Assembly: GCA_005406025.1 (NCBI GenBank)
Contig: BGZK01000105.1
Location: forward strand, 1-64,000
Reading direction: 5' to 3'
DNA length: 64,000 bases
DNA from: Eumeta japonica
Taxonomy: Eukaryota; Arthropoda; Insecta; Lepidoptera; Psychidae
Positions 1 to 12,355 of the stretch are shown piece after piece. Each line of letters opens with the position of its first letter. The first letter of the stretch is position 1. Below the pieces are notes generated by a model, which saw nothing but the letters and a program-made list of their open reading frames with translations, was not told the origin of the DNA and ran no database searches. Both the position numbers and the translations under genes were made by a program.

Positions 1-110
1 AAACGTACCGATGGCTCCTCTAGAGTTGCAGGCGTCCACGGGCGGCGGTGACCATCTAGTCTTTATTGACCCGCATGCTCGGTTGTCTGTCAAAATTTCT
101 ATAAAATATT
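1..110 (+). repeat. SINE-like 3' end, cut by window edge
   Basis: The stretch 'ggcgtccacgggcggcggtg' followed by 'cccgcatgctcggttgtctg' matches the tail cores at 28,100-28,135 and 50,645-50,702 ('gggcggcgatgacc', 'gcctgctcgtttgcc'). The same tail is familiar from lepidopteran SINE/LINE ends. The 5' part lies outside the window. Confidence 0.55.
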
Positions 111-1228
111 GACACAAATTTATGTCTGACATGTAACACAAAAGATTCAATGCAAAATATAGCCAAATCAGCTAACGGTAACAAAAGCTTTAACTAAATT
201 ATATGAAACGAGTTTAGGCGAAATAACACTATCCATCAGCGCAAGATACACACTTACTAATATTTTATGAGTAGATCATAAGTAAGATTGAAATTGTTTT
301 AAATTACCAGCATACGTCATACGTCAATTTCAGTAGCAGTCGGCTTAACTAGACCGTTACTGAAATTGTTATATTTACTTTCGGAATATATCAGCAGACT
401 AAATACCATAGCAAACAGTAAAATGAATATTTAAATCTTTTAAAAACACAACGAGGTATCAGCCATCAGAAATTCTGTTGCATCTCTTTGTTGCGAAACG
501 GAATTTAACATATATTTTATACATCGCTCTTAAACAATAACATTACAGCTTACTATTAAACTCTGTGTGTAATTTAAAACATTAATGCCGTGGTTGTTTT
601 TGTATTTATCTAAAAGTATAATGACATTTAATTCTTTCTTGTGTAAAAGTTAAATACCTTATTTAAAGTTTTAAACCGAAGATTTAGGAGAAAGAAAAGA
701 TGAAAAGAAAATAAAAAATTGGGAGAAAATGCATGCTTTGGTGAAGCTCACATAATTTTATCGTTTCGATTGCAAATTGTTAAGCATATTTATTTACGAA
801 ATCAAAGCTTTGACAAAAGTTTGTAATCGACGATTATTAAATTGTAATTAAGCCAATTATAAGTTTCGAGACGACAAAGCTAATCGAGTTGGAGTTTGTT
901 GTTTACAACTAATACATACGTAACCAGTAAATATATTTCAATTGTGATTTGAAATTAGCCGTCACTTACCGAGCAGGTACCTGCGTACGAGTAGGTGTTT
1001 CCCTTATACTATAATAAACTATCTTAGTGTTGAGTGTCATATAGAACAAAACAAACGCGAGGGACCTAGCTTAAGTTTCTGATTTGCCCCCATTGCCCTC
1101 CTAGAGAAAAAAGCTGCGCGCACCCTTGATCACTAGGACATGTTCTTTGCAATCACTAAAACTTTTGTATACTTCGTTATGGCGTATTAGAAATATAAGT
1201 AAATAAATAAAGAACCAAGTAAAAAAAT
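111..1228. other. AT-rich non-coding stretch
   Basis: No recognisable gene or repeat seen. The only long open frame, on the - strand near 1,101-1,292, is low-complexity and resembles nothing. Confidence 0.5.
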
Positions 1229-1406
1229 AAAGACCCAAAGACGATAGTTTTGTGGCAGACTTAAAAAGTCTGCCTAATGAACCTGCTTCCAATCAGTCAT
1301 TGAACGACACTGATCATTTAAATGAAATTTTTGAAGATAATGATTTAAATATTCATTCGAATCTACCATTCTCAGAGCAGGAATTTAATTTATCATTGAA
1401 TAGTAA
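1229..1406 (+). pseudogene. I-type LINE ORF2 fragment (endonuclease-RT linker)
   Basis: The + strand encodes a peptide including NQSLNDTDHLNEIF and NLPFSEQEFNLSLNSN. The - strand of the full LINE at 13,215-13,379 encodes nearly the same peptide, just upstream of its reverse transcriptase. The fragment stops at the TTAA where the MITE begins. It has no catalytic residues and cannot work alone. Confidence 0.75.
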
Positions 1407-1410
1407 TTAA

Positions 1411-1578
1411 CAGACTACATTGTGAGCTGAAAGCCTAAGTTAAGTAATTTACATTATGCTTGGTAGAAAGCGGGAACCATTCATTTTCTTACGATTTATA
1501 ATTTGCAAATGGATGCCGCCTGCTACCAAACATAATGTAAATTATTTAACTTGAGCTTTCAGCTCATAATGTAAACTG
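1411..1578. mobile_element. TTAA-flanked palindromic MITE, copy 1
   Basis: A 168-base unit with inverted arms of roughly 70 bases (cagactacattgtgagctg ... cagctcataatgtaaactg), flanked on both sides by TTAA (1,407-1,410 and 1,579-1,582). A second 167-base copy with the same ends and the same TTAA flanks sits at 13,044-13,210. TTAA duplication is typical of piggyBac-type insertion. The ends alone do not prove that family. Confidence 0.7.
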
Positions 1579-2285
1579 TTAAACCAAAGTAGAGTTTATG
1601 AGGTTTTAGTAGTTTGTTTTCTCAATCTTGTTTCGGTCTTTTTAGTACATTGCTTATCTGTCGATTTTTTGCAGTCGGGTTTTTTATTTTTTTAATTATT
1701 TATTTTATTATAGACTTTTTAGTGTTCCGTCCAGCACATTCCTATGAATGAAAGCGTGTACTTTTATAACTTTTGTAAATTGGGCAAAACGTAGAGATGA
1801 TTGATAAGTACTATTGATAGATACAAAACACAAAGAAAATTATAATTGAATTAAGCGGTTCAACTGACTATACCGGGTAAAAAATATGCGTATTACGATA
1901 TTCAACACACACTTGGCCGATTTAAAGCCAAAATACGACCATCTGAATGCATTGATTACAAATTTATTCATATTATTGAATTAAAATGGTTGTAATTATA
2001 CCTGATTAAATTTAAATATAGGCATTTTTTTGTAATCTCCTTTAAATTCCCATTATTTTGATATCCTACTCAATAGGTTTGGTTAAAAAAATTCTGTACT
2101 AATTGCAATTTGCGCTAAAAATCCGCCATTTTGTTTTTTTTTTAGTACCCATCTACAGACACTTGGATTTTTAAGAAGAATCTAACGATACCTTAGTTGT
2201 CGAAATCCATCCAGGCCTTTGGCAAATACGTGGCAATAAAGAAATTTACAAACAAACATACAAGATACGCGCGAAAAACAATACC

Positions 2286-3339
2286 CGTCCTTGGCAATCG
2301 GGTGAAAAGATGCTACTGCCTTGACTTCAGACACAAATAGACTTAAATTAGAAACGTTTGTAATGAGAGTTTTAGATTTGTTTGGTATTCGATCTACTTG
2401 TAACAAAAAATATAAAATTACTGGTTTCTTTTCTTTCTTGATGGTCCGTTAGAAGACGGGAATAATAATTAATTTTTCCTAGTTAACGTGAAAAATAGTG
2501 TAAGCAGTTCTAAAAAAGTAAAATTTTTCGCATTATCAATTTTTTTCGTTCGCAACTCTATGAAGCTGAATTCCTTTCACCTGCGATTCTATCCCTTAAA
2601 CGCGATCTCCGAATCCAAAATTTTACAGTCCGACCGAGCCGAAAATGCTCATTTGTTCCAAATTTTAACTTCCTCAAATTAAATACCTAAGAAACTCGGC
2701 CGTAGCAAAGAGGCACCGGGGTGTAGACACAAACGCGGGAATTCCGGTGTCAGTTTTAGCGAAAAGCATTAAATTAAAAGCCTTCACAATTAACGGAATC
2801 GACTGACGGCCACTTTGTGATTTAATACGACCGCGCCTCGTTTCCGACGCCCGTGGGCGTCCACAGCATTGACGCATAAGGTAATTTAAACATTCTGATT
2901 TATCTACGCCCACGTGCGGTAAAAAGTTTAATATTCTCTCGGGTGTAGTGATTATGAAGTGAGCGGCGGAGGAGGGGGGTGGCGCTGCACGATGACGTTA
3001 CAGGCCTGGATTATTGTGGGTCATGACACGTATAGAAGGAAGGGAAAAACGGGGTCGGACCAAGATTAGGCAGGATTATTAAATGCGTTAAATTAAACAG
3101 TTGATGATTACTTTAATAGATAATTAAGAGTTTAGTCTTGAAACAACTTTGACAAAGGGCGTAGTTAATAAAATGGAATAAATGTCCACCGGAAAAATTA
3201 TTTTTATAATAAAATATAGATATAAGACTAACATATTCACTATTGAGTGCTTTTGAAAAGCTGCCTCTACTACAATGATATAATAAAATATTTATACTCT
3301 TTACATTTTATCACAGTGCGTTAAATGATTTTCAGGGTT
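2286..3339. other. Non-coding; less AT-rich island at 2,690-3,080
   Basis: No gene recognised. The island (for example 'ccgacgcccgtgggcgtcca', 'gagcggcggaggaggggggt') is unique within the window and GC-richer than its surroundings. It could be conserved non-coding DNA, but this is inference from composition only. Confidence 0.35.
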
Positions 3340-3560
3340 GTGCACCTCAAAAAAATCTCACAGAGGTTAAATTTTAAGACCCTTATCTTTGTCCTCTCCG
3401 TCTGTTTGTCTGTAAAGACCTCTTTTCTCGGTACTGTGTGGATTCATTAAGTTGATATTAATATCAAATAATTAGGTCTCTTAAAGCTGTAAAAAAATAA
3501 ACCTTCTATGGTAAAAATACGGCCATTTTTATCACATACTTTAGCACTTATAAATAAATA
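3340..3560 (+). repeat. Dispersed 'gggttccg'-type repeat fragment
   Basis: It shares wording and order with 48,125-48,360 and 63,380-63,520: a tract like 'ctgtctgtttgtctgt', then 'aagacc', 'gatattaatatcaaat', 'taggtctcttaaagctgtaaa'. This is a degenerate, dispersed, lepidopteran-style repeat with no coding capacity. Confidence 0.5.
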
Positions 3561-4083
3561 TAATCTATAACCTATTTTCCGTTCTCTTAGAATCATAATT
3601 TCGGAAAGAAGCAATTATATCATTGCACAAGCGAAGAATAAAACCTAAAAAAACCTTAATTACAATTATTTTATTTTATAAATAAAAATATTTTCAATTA
3701 CAATTTGGCGTTTCCAGTTGGGATAAGATCAAAATAATGGTCGATAAATGGGAGAAATATTTTGGATTTCCTGCCGTGAAAGTTAAAGATTTTCAAAAAA
3801 CGGATACTCAAAAATTTTTTACGAAAGTAAAACTACAAAAGTTTTAAAATTCATGAATCGATACAATTGTCAGTAGCGGTATCAAAAACAGGCTAAACTC
3901 GTCGAAACTTTTTATGGATGAAACATTCGCATACGTAATTAAGTTTGTACAGAACCATCAGTAAGCGAGGGCTATTCGTACTTGTTTCCGTGGAGTCTTG
4001 TAACAGACGCAATCTACGTGACATATTTTATGACTATCGACTCTTTGTGTCACTGATCATAAGTAGATACAGCATACAAACAC
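3561..4083. other. AT-rich stretch, nothing recognised
   Basis: No gene, RNA or clear repeat seen. The + strand frame at 3,945-4,214 runs into the DNA element that follows and has no recognisable protein features. Confidence 0.4.
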
Positions 4084-4465
4084 GATGGATTTTATCATGC
4101 ATCTTTTCGCAAATATCCATAATCTCCTCCCCTTATAGAACAAATTTTCCAAAAAAAATCGTAGTCATTGAAGTAGCCGTTTCTGAGAAAAATAGCTTAG
4201 TACATCTTACATAGAAACGTCGTACTGACAACCTTAGATCAGATGCGTAGGTACTATGTCGCTGCAAGCCGAGCGGCCAGCGACCCGACCACGCCTGCGC
4301 TTGCAGTCTAGCCGAGCATTTATTAGGGTTGTGTTATATTATTTTATATTATTCATAAGTATATTTTCAATTACATATTTTTGTTATAGCTACTTTGGCA
4401 AAGTTGTTTTGAAAAAGAAGGAGATTATGAATATTTAGGAAAAGATGTATGATAAAATGCATCCC
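4084..4465. mobile_element. Non-autonomous DNA element with long inverted repeats, copy A
   Basis: The left end 'gattttatcatgcatctttt' and the reverse complement of the right end 'gcattttatcatacatcttt' are near-identical and continue into 'cataatctcct'. Inner parts such as 'gtcattgaagtagccgtttc' and 'gccgagcattta' also occur in the same order in the longer copy at 21,981-22,843. The middle is GC-rich. No transposase is present, so it must depend on another element. I cannot name the superfamily. Confidence 0.7.
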
Positions 4466-5189
4466 GTATATTCTTATTTTCGCCGCGTCTTTTCTTTCTT
4501 CATAATAGATAGCGAAACTGCCAAGCTTTGCTCGGGTTCAATTTGGTTTTTCCGGGTAGCAGGTGTACGCTAATAAATAAATCGAGTCAAGGCAAACAAC
4601 GCGATGCCCCACGCCGACCCCGATTAACGCGTCTCAGTGGCATCGTAATCCAATTAAGTAGGCCTTTAAATAAAAAATCAGGAGAAAAGTCTAGATTTTC
4701 GATATAAGCCAATTTAATGAGTGCTAATAAAGATTTTTTTTCAACTCCGAGTGAAAAAATTAAGTGGTGTTTTTTCTATCTTTTAATAAAATTTGTTATG
4801 AAAATAGGTAACTTAGAAATTAAATGGATGACATGTTTATTTTTAAAAATTATAGCAAACATAAAAACACCTACATTATGTGTATTGTGTCAACTATCTC
4901 AAACCCATAATACAAACCTCGTTGCTCAGTTTGGAACTAGACGGTGTCGTGTACGTCCGAAGATATTATAATAAAAATATTTAAAGAAAACATTATAATT
5001 ATTTAAAGCCATAATCCTATATTATGTCACACAAATGGGGCGTATTATAAATATTTTGGAAACGAAGATCTTAAAACTAAATCCATGTGTCCTGGCTACT
5101 TCCTATTTTATAACTAACTAGTCTAAAATAAATAATTACAAATTCTATTTACCTCAATGCTGAGGCACACCCTTCTACAATCTTTCGTT
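4466..5189. other. AT-rich non-coding stretch
   Basis: No gene recognised. The + strand frame 4,717-4,971 is lysine/asparagine-rich, as expected by chance in AT-rich DNA. Confidence 0.4.
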
Positions 5190-5400
5190 TTCGAGGACTC
5201 GGGCCTTAAGCCCCCCACGCCGGCCCTGTGCGGGTCGTGGGGCTTGAAGTGCTCCTCGAGGCACGGAGCGAGCGGTTCTAGTTGAAGACTCGTTAGTCAA
5301 TTCGCCCGTGATAAAAATCTAACCCGGTACCTTCTGGTTCGAAGCCGACGCTTTTAACCGCCGAACCGGCACCGCTCTTCACCATCGTTTTTCATATGTC
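5190..5400 (-). repeat. SINE-like element with tRNA-like head and GC hairpin
   Basis: Read on the - strand, 5,380-5,300 runs 'gccggttcggcggttaaaag' to 'ggtaccgggttagat', resembling degenerate A and B boxes of a tRNA-derived pol III promoter. Next to it is a GC-rich near-perfect hairpin (about 5,206-5,247: 'aagccccccacg' against 'cgtggggctt'). It is too diverged to fold as a tRNA. Confidence 0.4.
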
Positions 5401-8400
5401 ATTACATTTTCCGTGTTACCTTTTTAAAGGTTAATGATTCTAATCGCGTAATCAGCAACATATCAATGTATTATATGATATGTTGAAGTTTGCTGGTTTA
5501 ACCCCTCAACACAATATCATACAGCTTACGTTAATTATAAAGTTACAAATTACGAGCGACGGTCGGACCCATAACACGATGCTATTTCATGACAAAAAAC
5601 TTTGGCGACGCATTACATTTCATACAGATAATAACTAGTTTATTCACTCGCAGACACGTTTGCAAATGTCGTAGTTAATTAAGTTAATAATATTTTTTTA
5701 CTATTTGTCTTGTATCATTGAAACCAAATCTAGACTCATACATGAAGTAGGCTCTGTCATTACATACAATATTATTTTCAAATATATTGTGTATAATGAT
5801 AATAAAATATACATATATTGTGTCGATATTTACCATTCATAAATGTTTGTCTTTCGTTCGTATGTTCTCCTATAACTATATAATCATTTGATCTTGATGA
5901 AATTTGGAACACAGTAAGAAAATGTGGTTGCTCAGATGGTACGCCATCATGTCAACATTATCTCGAATAATATTTCAGACAAACAAATCTGCCTGTTTGC
6001 TTGTCCAATATAATATCTGAATACGCTGCACGATTCTCAATTCTTCTAGAACATACATGACATAGTTTAAATTTTACAAACGCTTGCTATTGTAAACGCT
6101 CGTATATATCCTATCTTTTATATCATCTACACAAATATAAATTAAACGTTGTTCATTGGTAAGGCTTGGTAAAGCTGAACCGTTAATTTATTTTTTTTTA
6201 GCGTCTGTAATAGTCCGAATAAGGTCATTAAAACGATAAATATTAGGGAAATTGCTCGGTAAATTTTTAATTTCGTAAAAAATTGAAGGTACTGTTTCCT
6301 TAGAGATTTTTGTATCAACTCTTGACCGTAGACCAACGATTCCAACGATGGATATTCTTAACTTTTTTTTAGTTCAAAATCAAAAGCAAAACCGAGATTG
6401 AAATTAATATCGCTCGATACAAAATATGACACTTGACAGTTAACCACTGTAAAAATTTACTTGCACGTAAAACGACACGAAGGACTTATTTTGGCTTTAC
6501 AAATTTATTACTGCACGTGCTTAACTCAACCTTATAAATCACATTTTAACATTAAAATATCCAATTTATTATAAATAAGATTGTTCTGAAGGTAAGATGT
6601 GGAAAATTATGCATTGCTTTAGAAAGCTTTGCATAAAATATCACAATAATTGGTAGTGAGTTCCGTGTATAGCCTTAACACACATTTCACAATGCCGTAG
6701 ACTCTTTATGTTTAAACACTAGCATGAAAATTATGTTCGTAGTAATTTTTTTTTAAGTTAACAAGGATTAAACTGTAAAACTTGAGATAAAAATCGGTTA
6801 ACTTTTTTTGATCAAGAATGAGTTATTCTGTGCAACGAAACACAAGACCTTTTACTTAAGAGAAGAATGAGCTTTAAACCGTTTTATATTTAGCATTGCC
6901 AAAAAAAGTTTAAGATTTCATAGACGAATTTAAACAGATTCGCATATTTTTTCAATAAAAAAATCATTTTTCAATACTAAATCGCCAGATTTTCCCGATG
7001 CAAGATTAAAATATACAAATTCACCAGGCACATGTTCGTAAAAATCAAAAGTCGAACTTTTCGTCTAAAATGACGCTTGAAAATTTTCAGCGAACTTGAA
7101 AAATAAGAAGAGTTTGATAAAATATTAATCCTAACCAGTTCTATTTCAATAAACGAATTTTAAAAAAATCAACTCCTATGTAGTATGTAATATTTTAATA
7201 TGTAATAATATAATAGGTAACTTTGAGAATGTGTTTGTTTGTTTGTTGGAAATAAACTCATTAAATATTGTACATATTCTAAAAATTAAGTGGACTGTTA
7301 TTATTCTTAAATATTTTAAATAAATATAATTGAATACATTAGCATTCGCTAACGCTATAGTTCGAACTACTATATTTTACTACAGAGCTTATCACAGTTT
7401 TCCCAAATTTTTTAAATTGCTATTTCTTTATTTAAGACATCTATTGTGCTATTGGTTGTAATTATCTTGATTTTTTTCCTGTTTACCAGTTGTTTTTTGT
7501 AATACATCGTAAATTCTTTTCCATGGCGTAAACAAACACCTAAACAAAATTTCTTCAATATCCGAAGCAATATCTATGTTGTATATTTTTATTTTGTCTT
7601 GCTACAAAATAAGTTGAGATGTTGAACATCTGTTTTGTTCCTTAGTGCTACTTCTTCACTTCAATAATAATAAAGATTCATGTTCATCGAACTAATAATT
7701 TTTACGCTTTGGGGTGTTAGAGGGGGGTAAAGTCTCAACAAATATCACGTAATTTTTTTTCTGCGTAGTGTAAAATTGACAGAAATTTTCGGCTAAACTA
7801 TTCACGATATAATTTACTCAAATTTTCAAATTTATATTTAATAGTATAAAACATTATTTTGTACAGTATACCCTCATTAACAGCGGGGCGCGCTCACGTT
7901 GTAAACGTCATGCGAACGCGTATTTTCAGCGTCAAATTAAAATTATAAATAATATAGAGTTTCGGGAGTTGACATTTTTTTATTTGAAATTTACTCTGTT
8001 TTTAAAAAAATCTTTTTAAATTTCTAGCTTTTGAGTTATTGCCAAAAAATGGAAACCCCTTTTTTTTTGTTTTTTATTCATAACAAACGCAATTTTTGTT
8101 TCCAGAAAAAAAATATTTTTTCTGAAAATTGCGCCCCGAATAGATTGACCTATTACTCACATTTCTAAGAAACCTTTAACTATTTTTCGCACAAAACTCA
8201 CTTATCGACTAGTGAGTTTTGTACAAACATGTACGGTAGTCTGCTCAATCAACGCTGTCACTAGTTTAAAATGATTTGTCATTACTATTTATAATGCACA
8301 CGTGAAAAGATACGTCTACAAGACAAAGAAATTCTGCTAAGAAGAACTGATAAAGTTATGGAACTCAGCGAAGCATAGGTTCCCGAAAAAGGAAGAATTG

Positions 8401-9799
8401 GTGGTACACATTCAGCATTAGATCTAACAGCTCCTCAGAAAATACGCATTTTGAATAATCTCACGTGAAATTGGGGTGGCAAAGGGGTCGAGTCTAGTCT
8501 CACGACATTTCACTAAGGGGGTAGGGAGGCTCGAAAAATCAATAAAATCGCCATACATAATTAATGGACGTTCTCTAAGTGCACAAACGGACAGACTGGC
8601 GGTGAGACGTTGTTCCTTAGTAATAAAAAATGTTTGTTTTTTTGTACATGCGATAGCATCAAAAAATTGTATTAAATGGTTTGTAGAGAATTCAAGGCTA
8701 AAAACAAGTTGAACATAACACTCGACTGATACGAAATACCTGTGGTCTTATAACATTTTTCACTGTGTTTTCTGCATGTTGAAAGAACATGAGACGGTAT
8801 AATACTTAACTATGTTAGGTAAAGACTAATAATACATATAACGCAAGCTTATATAACGTTGTATTTGTCAAAAGCGAATTAGAAAACAAAAAGAAATAAA
8901 AGGCACACAAATACGATATACAGTATTTAATTGTAATACAGTACACGAAAGAGACATGAGATTCAGGGCGTATTATTCTTTTCATGTGATTTCTAACATA
9001 TAGGGTTTCACCTTAGGCCTAAAATACCAAACTATTTTGTCAGTTATAAATTAAGATAAACAATCTATTTACAATTATAATGTAATGGGCGCCACCCGAC
9101 AACAAGTGCCTATAAGAATATAGATTAAAAAAACTATTTATCTAAATTTTACAATAGGTTAATTAATAAACAAATTTAACGATGTTCCCAAATAAATGTT
9201 CAGATAAATCCGATGTTGCTTCTTGTTATGGAGAGCTAATAAGAATGATCACTGTTGAAAAAAAAATTACGATACCTGATCTCGAACATTGAACTGGTTT
9301 TACTTTCCGCCTATATTTATGCTTGAACTCTCATCTGACATGATAGAGCCTTGAGACTAGGCAGTGCAGGCAGATGTGCTTTGGCAAAATGTTACATAAC
9401 AAAATGATAAATAAGTAAGGCTGCCTTAGGAATATAACACTGTGCGCTTCCTAACCGGCGTCTGCGCTTCAAAATATCAGTCATCTTTTTGCAGGGGTTA
9501 AAAAAGGATCCTAAAACCATTGTAGACATTGCCACAAATTATAAACGGGACATCGGATTTCAAAAATAATTTCTCCGAACAAAACTTCGTATCTTACCCG
9601 CTCCTTATAGGAGTATCTCACAATTAAATTTAATATTTGAGAGAAGAAGATTCACTAATTATTGCCTCTGCTTTAGGGAAATTCGATTTTCATAATGCCT
9701 GTCCTGACAATTTTCCAATCAAAAAAGAATACCCCCACTATTTTAAAAAGTGATCTTCGATGTGATACAAATGACAGATTACAGATCAATTTAATGGAG
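5401..9799. other. AT-rich non-coding block with old repeat fragments
   Basis: No gene recognised. Repeat-like pieces occur at 5,845-6,020 ('tgatcttgatgaaatttgga', a common insect repeat phrase), 7,865-8,170 (listed separately) and 8,470-8,580. A short hairpin lies at 8,191-8,222 ('acaaaactcact' / 'agtgagttttgt'). Open frames here are AT-driven chance frames. Confidence 0.4.
7865..8170 (+). repeat. Old dispersed repeat, related to 38,895-39,215
   Basis: Both loci read 'gtata..ctcat.aac', a GC-richer patch, 'ttaaaattataaataata', 'gagtt', then 'ttaaat...tagctttt' in the same order and spacing. Similarity is patchy, so this is an old family. No coding capacity is seen. Confidence 0.35.
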
Positions 9800-9984
9800 A
9801 TTTTTTTTTTGTATAAGTATCTTATGGCATTTGATGTATACCCATGCAGCCAAACGTCATTTCTTTGTCTTTTATTATAATATTCAGAGGTTTATTTCAA
9901 TCATCAGTTTTCTTATAATGCTTCATTAATGTAGTTGTTATAACTCTTCAATGGTTAAATTAATGTAATCATAAATCAGTCCAT

Positions 9985-10760
9985 AAATTTCAGAGTTCTG
10001 AAGAATAGATGACTAGAGGCGGGGAATTTCCTTATCTTTGTATATCTTCAGTAAACCACCTATTAACAACAGCTTTTGCAAGTTGAAGGCGAAGCAATGC
10101 AGACTAAAATGATCTAGGATGGCTTCACGATTTTGCAATATTCACAAGCAGCTGAGTTGATGATTTTTATATTTTTAAGATGAGCTGCAAACTTCCCGTG
10201 GCCAAATCTCAATCTGTTTATTGTGGTAAAAATTGTCTTGTTCGAGATGCTAACTTAAAGTACCATGGTTTGACTGGAATATTCTTCTGTATATCTACTT
10301 ACCATTTTCTCTTATACTATCGGGTGTACTCCCAATCCCGAGACCATGAATCGAACATCCTTATTTTTGTTTTGGGTAATAATCAGTCATAGGAACTGAT
10401 GGCGCGGGATATAGTGTCATTTATTAATGGTGTCTGTATCTTCAACAATTTGTCCACAACTTCATTACCCGAGATTCCGGAATCTGATGGCACCCATAGG
10501 AATTAAATCTTATTATATTGGTATAATACAAATATTCACAAAGTATAATAATACAAAATTATTCTTATATGATATCTTTGGAGTATCTAGGCATCGTAAA
10601 GCACTCAGAGAATCGGTAATTATCAGAAAGAAGGAGTCATTTTTAATTCTTTTTATATACTTAAATGCTGTAAATATAAAATACACTTCAGCTGTGAATA
10701 TTGAAGCGTTTTCTATCGAATGGAAAACAACATCCAAATTTGGCTTGAGAACCATAATAT
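9985..10760 (-). pseudogene. LINE ORF2 part: RNase H domain and C-terminal tail
   Basis: On the - strand, 10,755-10,513 encodes ASIFTAEVYFIFTAFKYIK and SFFLIITDSLSALRCL, the glutamate (TAE) and aspartate (TDS) active-site blocks of RNase H. After a frame change, about 10,509-10,400 gives FLWVPSDSGISGNEVVDK, matching the family's final WxPSHxGxxGNExxD block with the histidine replaced by aspartate. Further on (about 10,235-10,160) comes RLRFGHGKFAAHLKNIKI with a cysteine pair, the usual LINE tail. RNase H removes RNA from RNA/DNA hybrids during reverse transcription. Several stops and shifts make this copy non-functional. The + strand frame 10,427-10,843 is its antisense shadow. Confidence 0.85.
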
Positions 10761-11007
10761 GCTACTCTTATATGCTTGTTTGTTTTAGATCAATCCGTAT
10801 AAACCCTTTTATAAACCCGTTTCTCATAATTTACATATTGTAAAAATCTTCGTTGCTTTTAATATTCTTTTTGCAAATGAAAGGCACTGTTACTCGTATA
10901 TCTAATATACTGAATTCCCACCGATCCTTATGATCTATGTATTTACATAAATATTTTTTTTCACTAATATGTGTCCCTTGTAACAAATTATTATCCTTAT
11001 ATGGATA

Positions 11008-12355
11008 CTAATACTGGCTGTTAGCTAATATCTTACAATAAAACTTTTCGCTTAAATACTTAAGTCTAATATCTATTGGAGATATACCTGCCTCTATTTC
11101 TAGCGAGTTTATTGGTCTATAACATATTGCACCGGTTATTATTCGTAATCCTTTATTCTGCATTACTTCTAACTTGTAAAATAGAGACGGACTTATGCAC
11201 TTACCATAAATTATAAGGCCGTAATCATAATGATTTCTAACAATAGCCTTATAGATCATATTTAATAATTTCGGATCCATACCCCAAGTTACGCTTACCA
11301 AGTGTCTCATTATGTTGATACATTATTGCATTCTATTTATAATTTTATTTACATGCGAATTAAAAAAACATTTTCTTATCAAAAATTAAGCCTAATAACT
11401 TTTTGTAATCGACTCTAGCTATATTTGATGTATATATACACCAAATAGTTTGCCAACTATGGCTACACCAAGATTATTTTTTAAATCAATAAAAAATTTT
11501 AAAAAGAATTGTAGCTTTTTTACTAAAAAAGCATTGCTGAAATTTTATGTGGCTTTATATCTAATTTAAGAATTTCTTTGTAATAATAAAATAAGTTATT
11601 TAGACCTTCATTTATAATATTTTGGGCTTGTAATAAAATTCTGTTAAATATGTACAACACAATATTGTTAGCGTATTGTAACATTGATAAACTATTTACT
11701 ACATATAATGAATGAGCGTATTTATGCTGTATACAAAAGGTAAATTAGTGGAGATAACGTCGCCCCTTGCGTAACACTTTTGCATAACTTACAAGCTACT
11801 TTTGAACCATACTTATTCCGATTAAATTTAATACATACAGTGCGAGAATAAAAGAAATTAAAAATCCGTTTACATGTTACTATATAAAATCTCTACCAAA
11901 CGTTCTAAATCCACATTATCAAATGCGCCACTGACATCTAAAAATACGCTGATTAAATATTTATTATTAAAAAATGCATTTTGTATATCACCCCCAAATT
12001 TTAATAAACTATCTGTTGTACTTCTACCTTTTTTAAATCCAAATTGATCTGATGGAATGATTAACCTTGGACTTCATACATTTCTAACGTAGTCTTTATC
12101 ATAATTTCGAAAATTTTTCTAATACATCAAAAAAGTGACATAGGTCGGTAAGAATCGGCCAAATTCAGATCATTCTCAGGTTTTAGAGTAGGTATTACGA
12201 CAATTGCTTTTAAAAAATCAGATATTCGATTATGTTCCAAAGATTATTAAAGATTTATAGCAAAATTGTTTTGACTGAGTTACGTAGACGTTTTATTAAT
12301 ATATATGAGATATCATCTAAACCTGGAGTAGTGTCTTTTTTACACAACTGTCAAA
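11008..12355 (-). pseudogene. LINE ORF2 part: reverse transcriptase, catalytic pair lost
   Basis: In - strand order the RT blocks are visible in shifting frames: TTPGLDDISYILIKRLRN (about 12,340-12,280), DLNLADSYRPMSLF (about 12,170-12,130), IIPSDQFGFKKGRSTTDSLL (about 12,063-12,005), ISVFLDVSGAFDNVDLERLV (about 11,955-11,895), SVTQGATLSPLIYLLY (about 11,785-11,735) and LQYANNIVLY (about 11,690-11,655). The intact frame 11,310-11,008 is the post-RT region (HYDYGLIIYGKC, QNKGLRIITGAI). The family motif is (F/Y)ADD. Here both metal-binding aspartates read as asparagine, so the enzyme is dead as well as frameshifted. The N-terminal linker lies beyond the insertion at 13,215-13,379. Confidence 0.9.

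Larger units (their letters stand above)
1229..2285 (+). repeat. Composite repeat, copy 1 (inverted partner at 12,356-13,379)
   Basis: About 1.05 kb is near-collinear with the reverse complement of 12,356-13,379. In order it holds an I-type LINE ORF2 fragment, a TTAA-flanked palindromic MITE, then about 700 bases of unidentified repeat containing 'gtgttccgtccagcacattc', 'gactataccgggtaaaaaa' and 'ccgatttaaagccaaaatac'. It ends at the shared 'gcgcgaaaaacaata'. Homology starts at 'aaagacccaaagacga'. Both copies share the same chimeric junctions, so the composite formed before the copies separated. Confidence 0.85.

Noticed and set aside
10427..10843. 138-codon + strand frame, the second longest open frame
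   Set aside because: It is antisense to the RNase H region of the LINE, whose motifs (TAE, TDSLSAL) are clear on the - strand.
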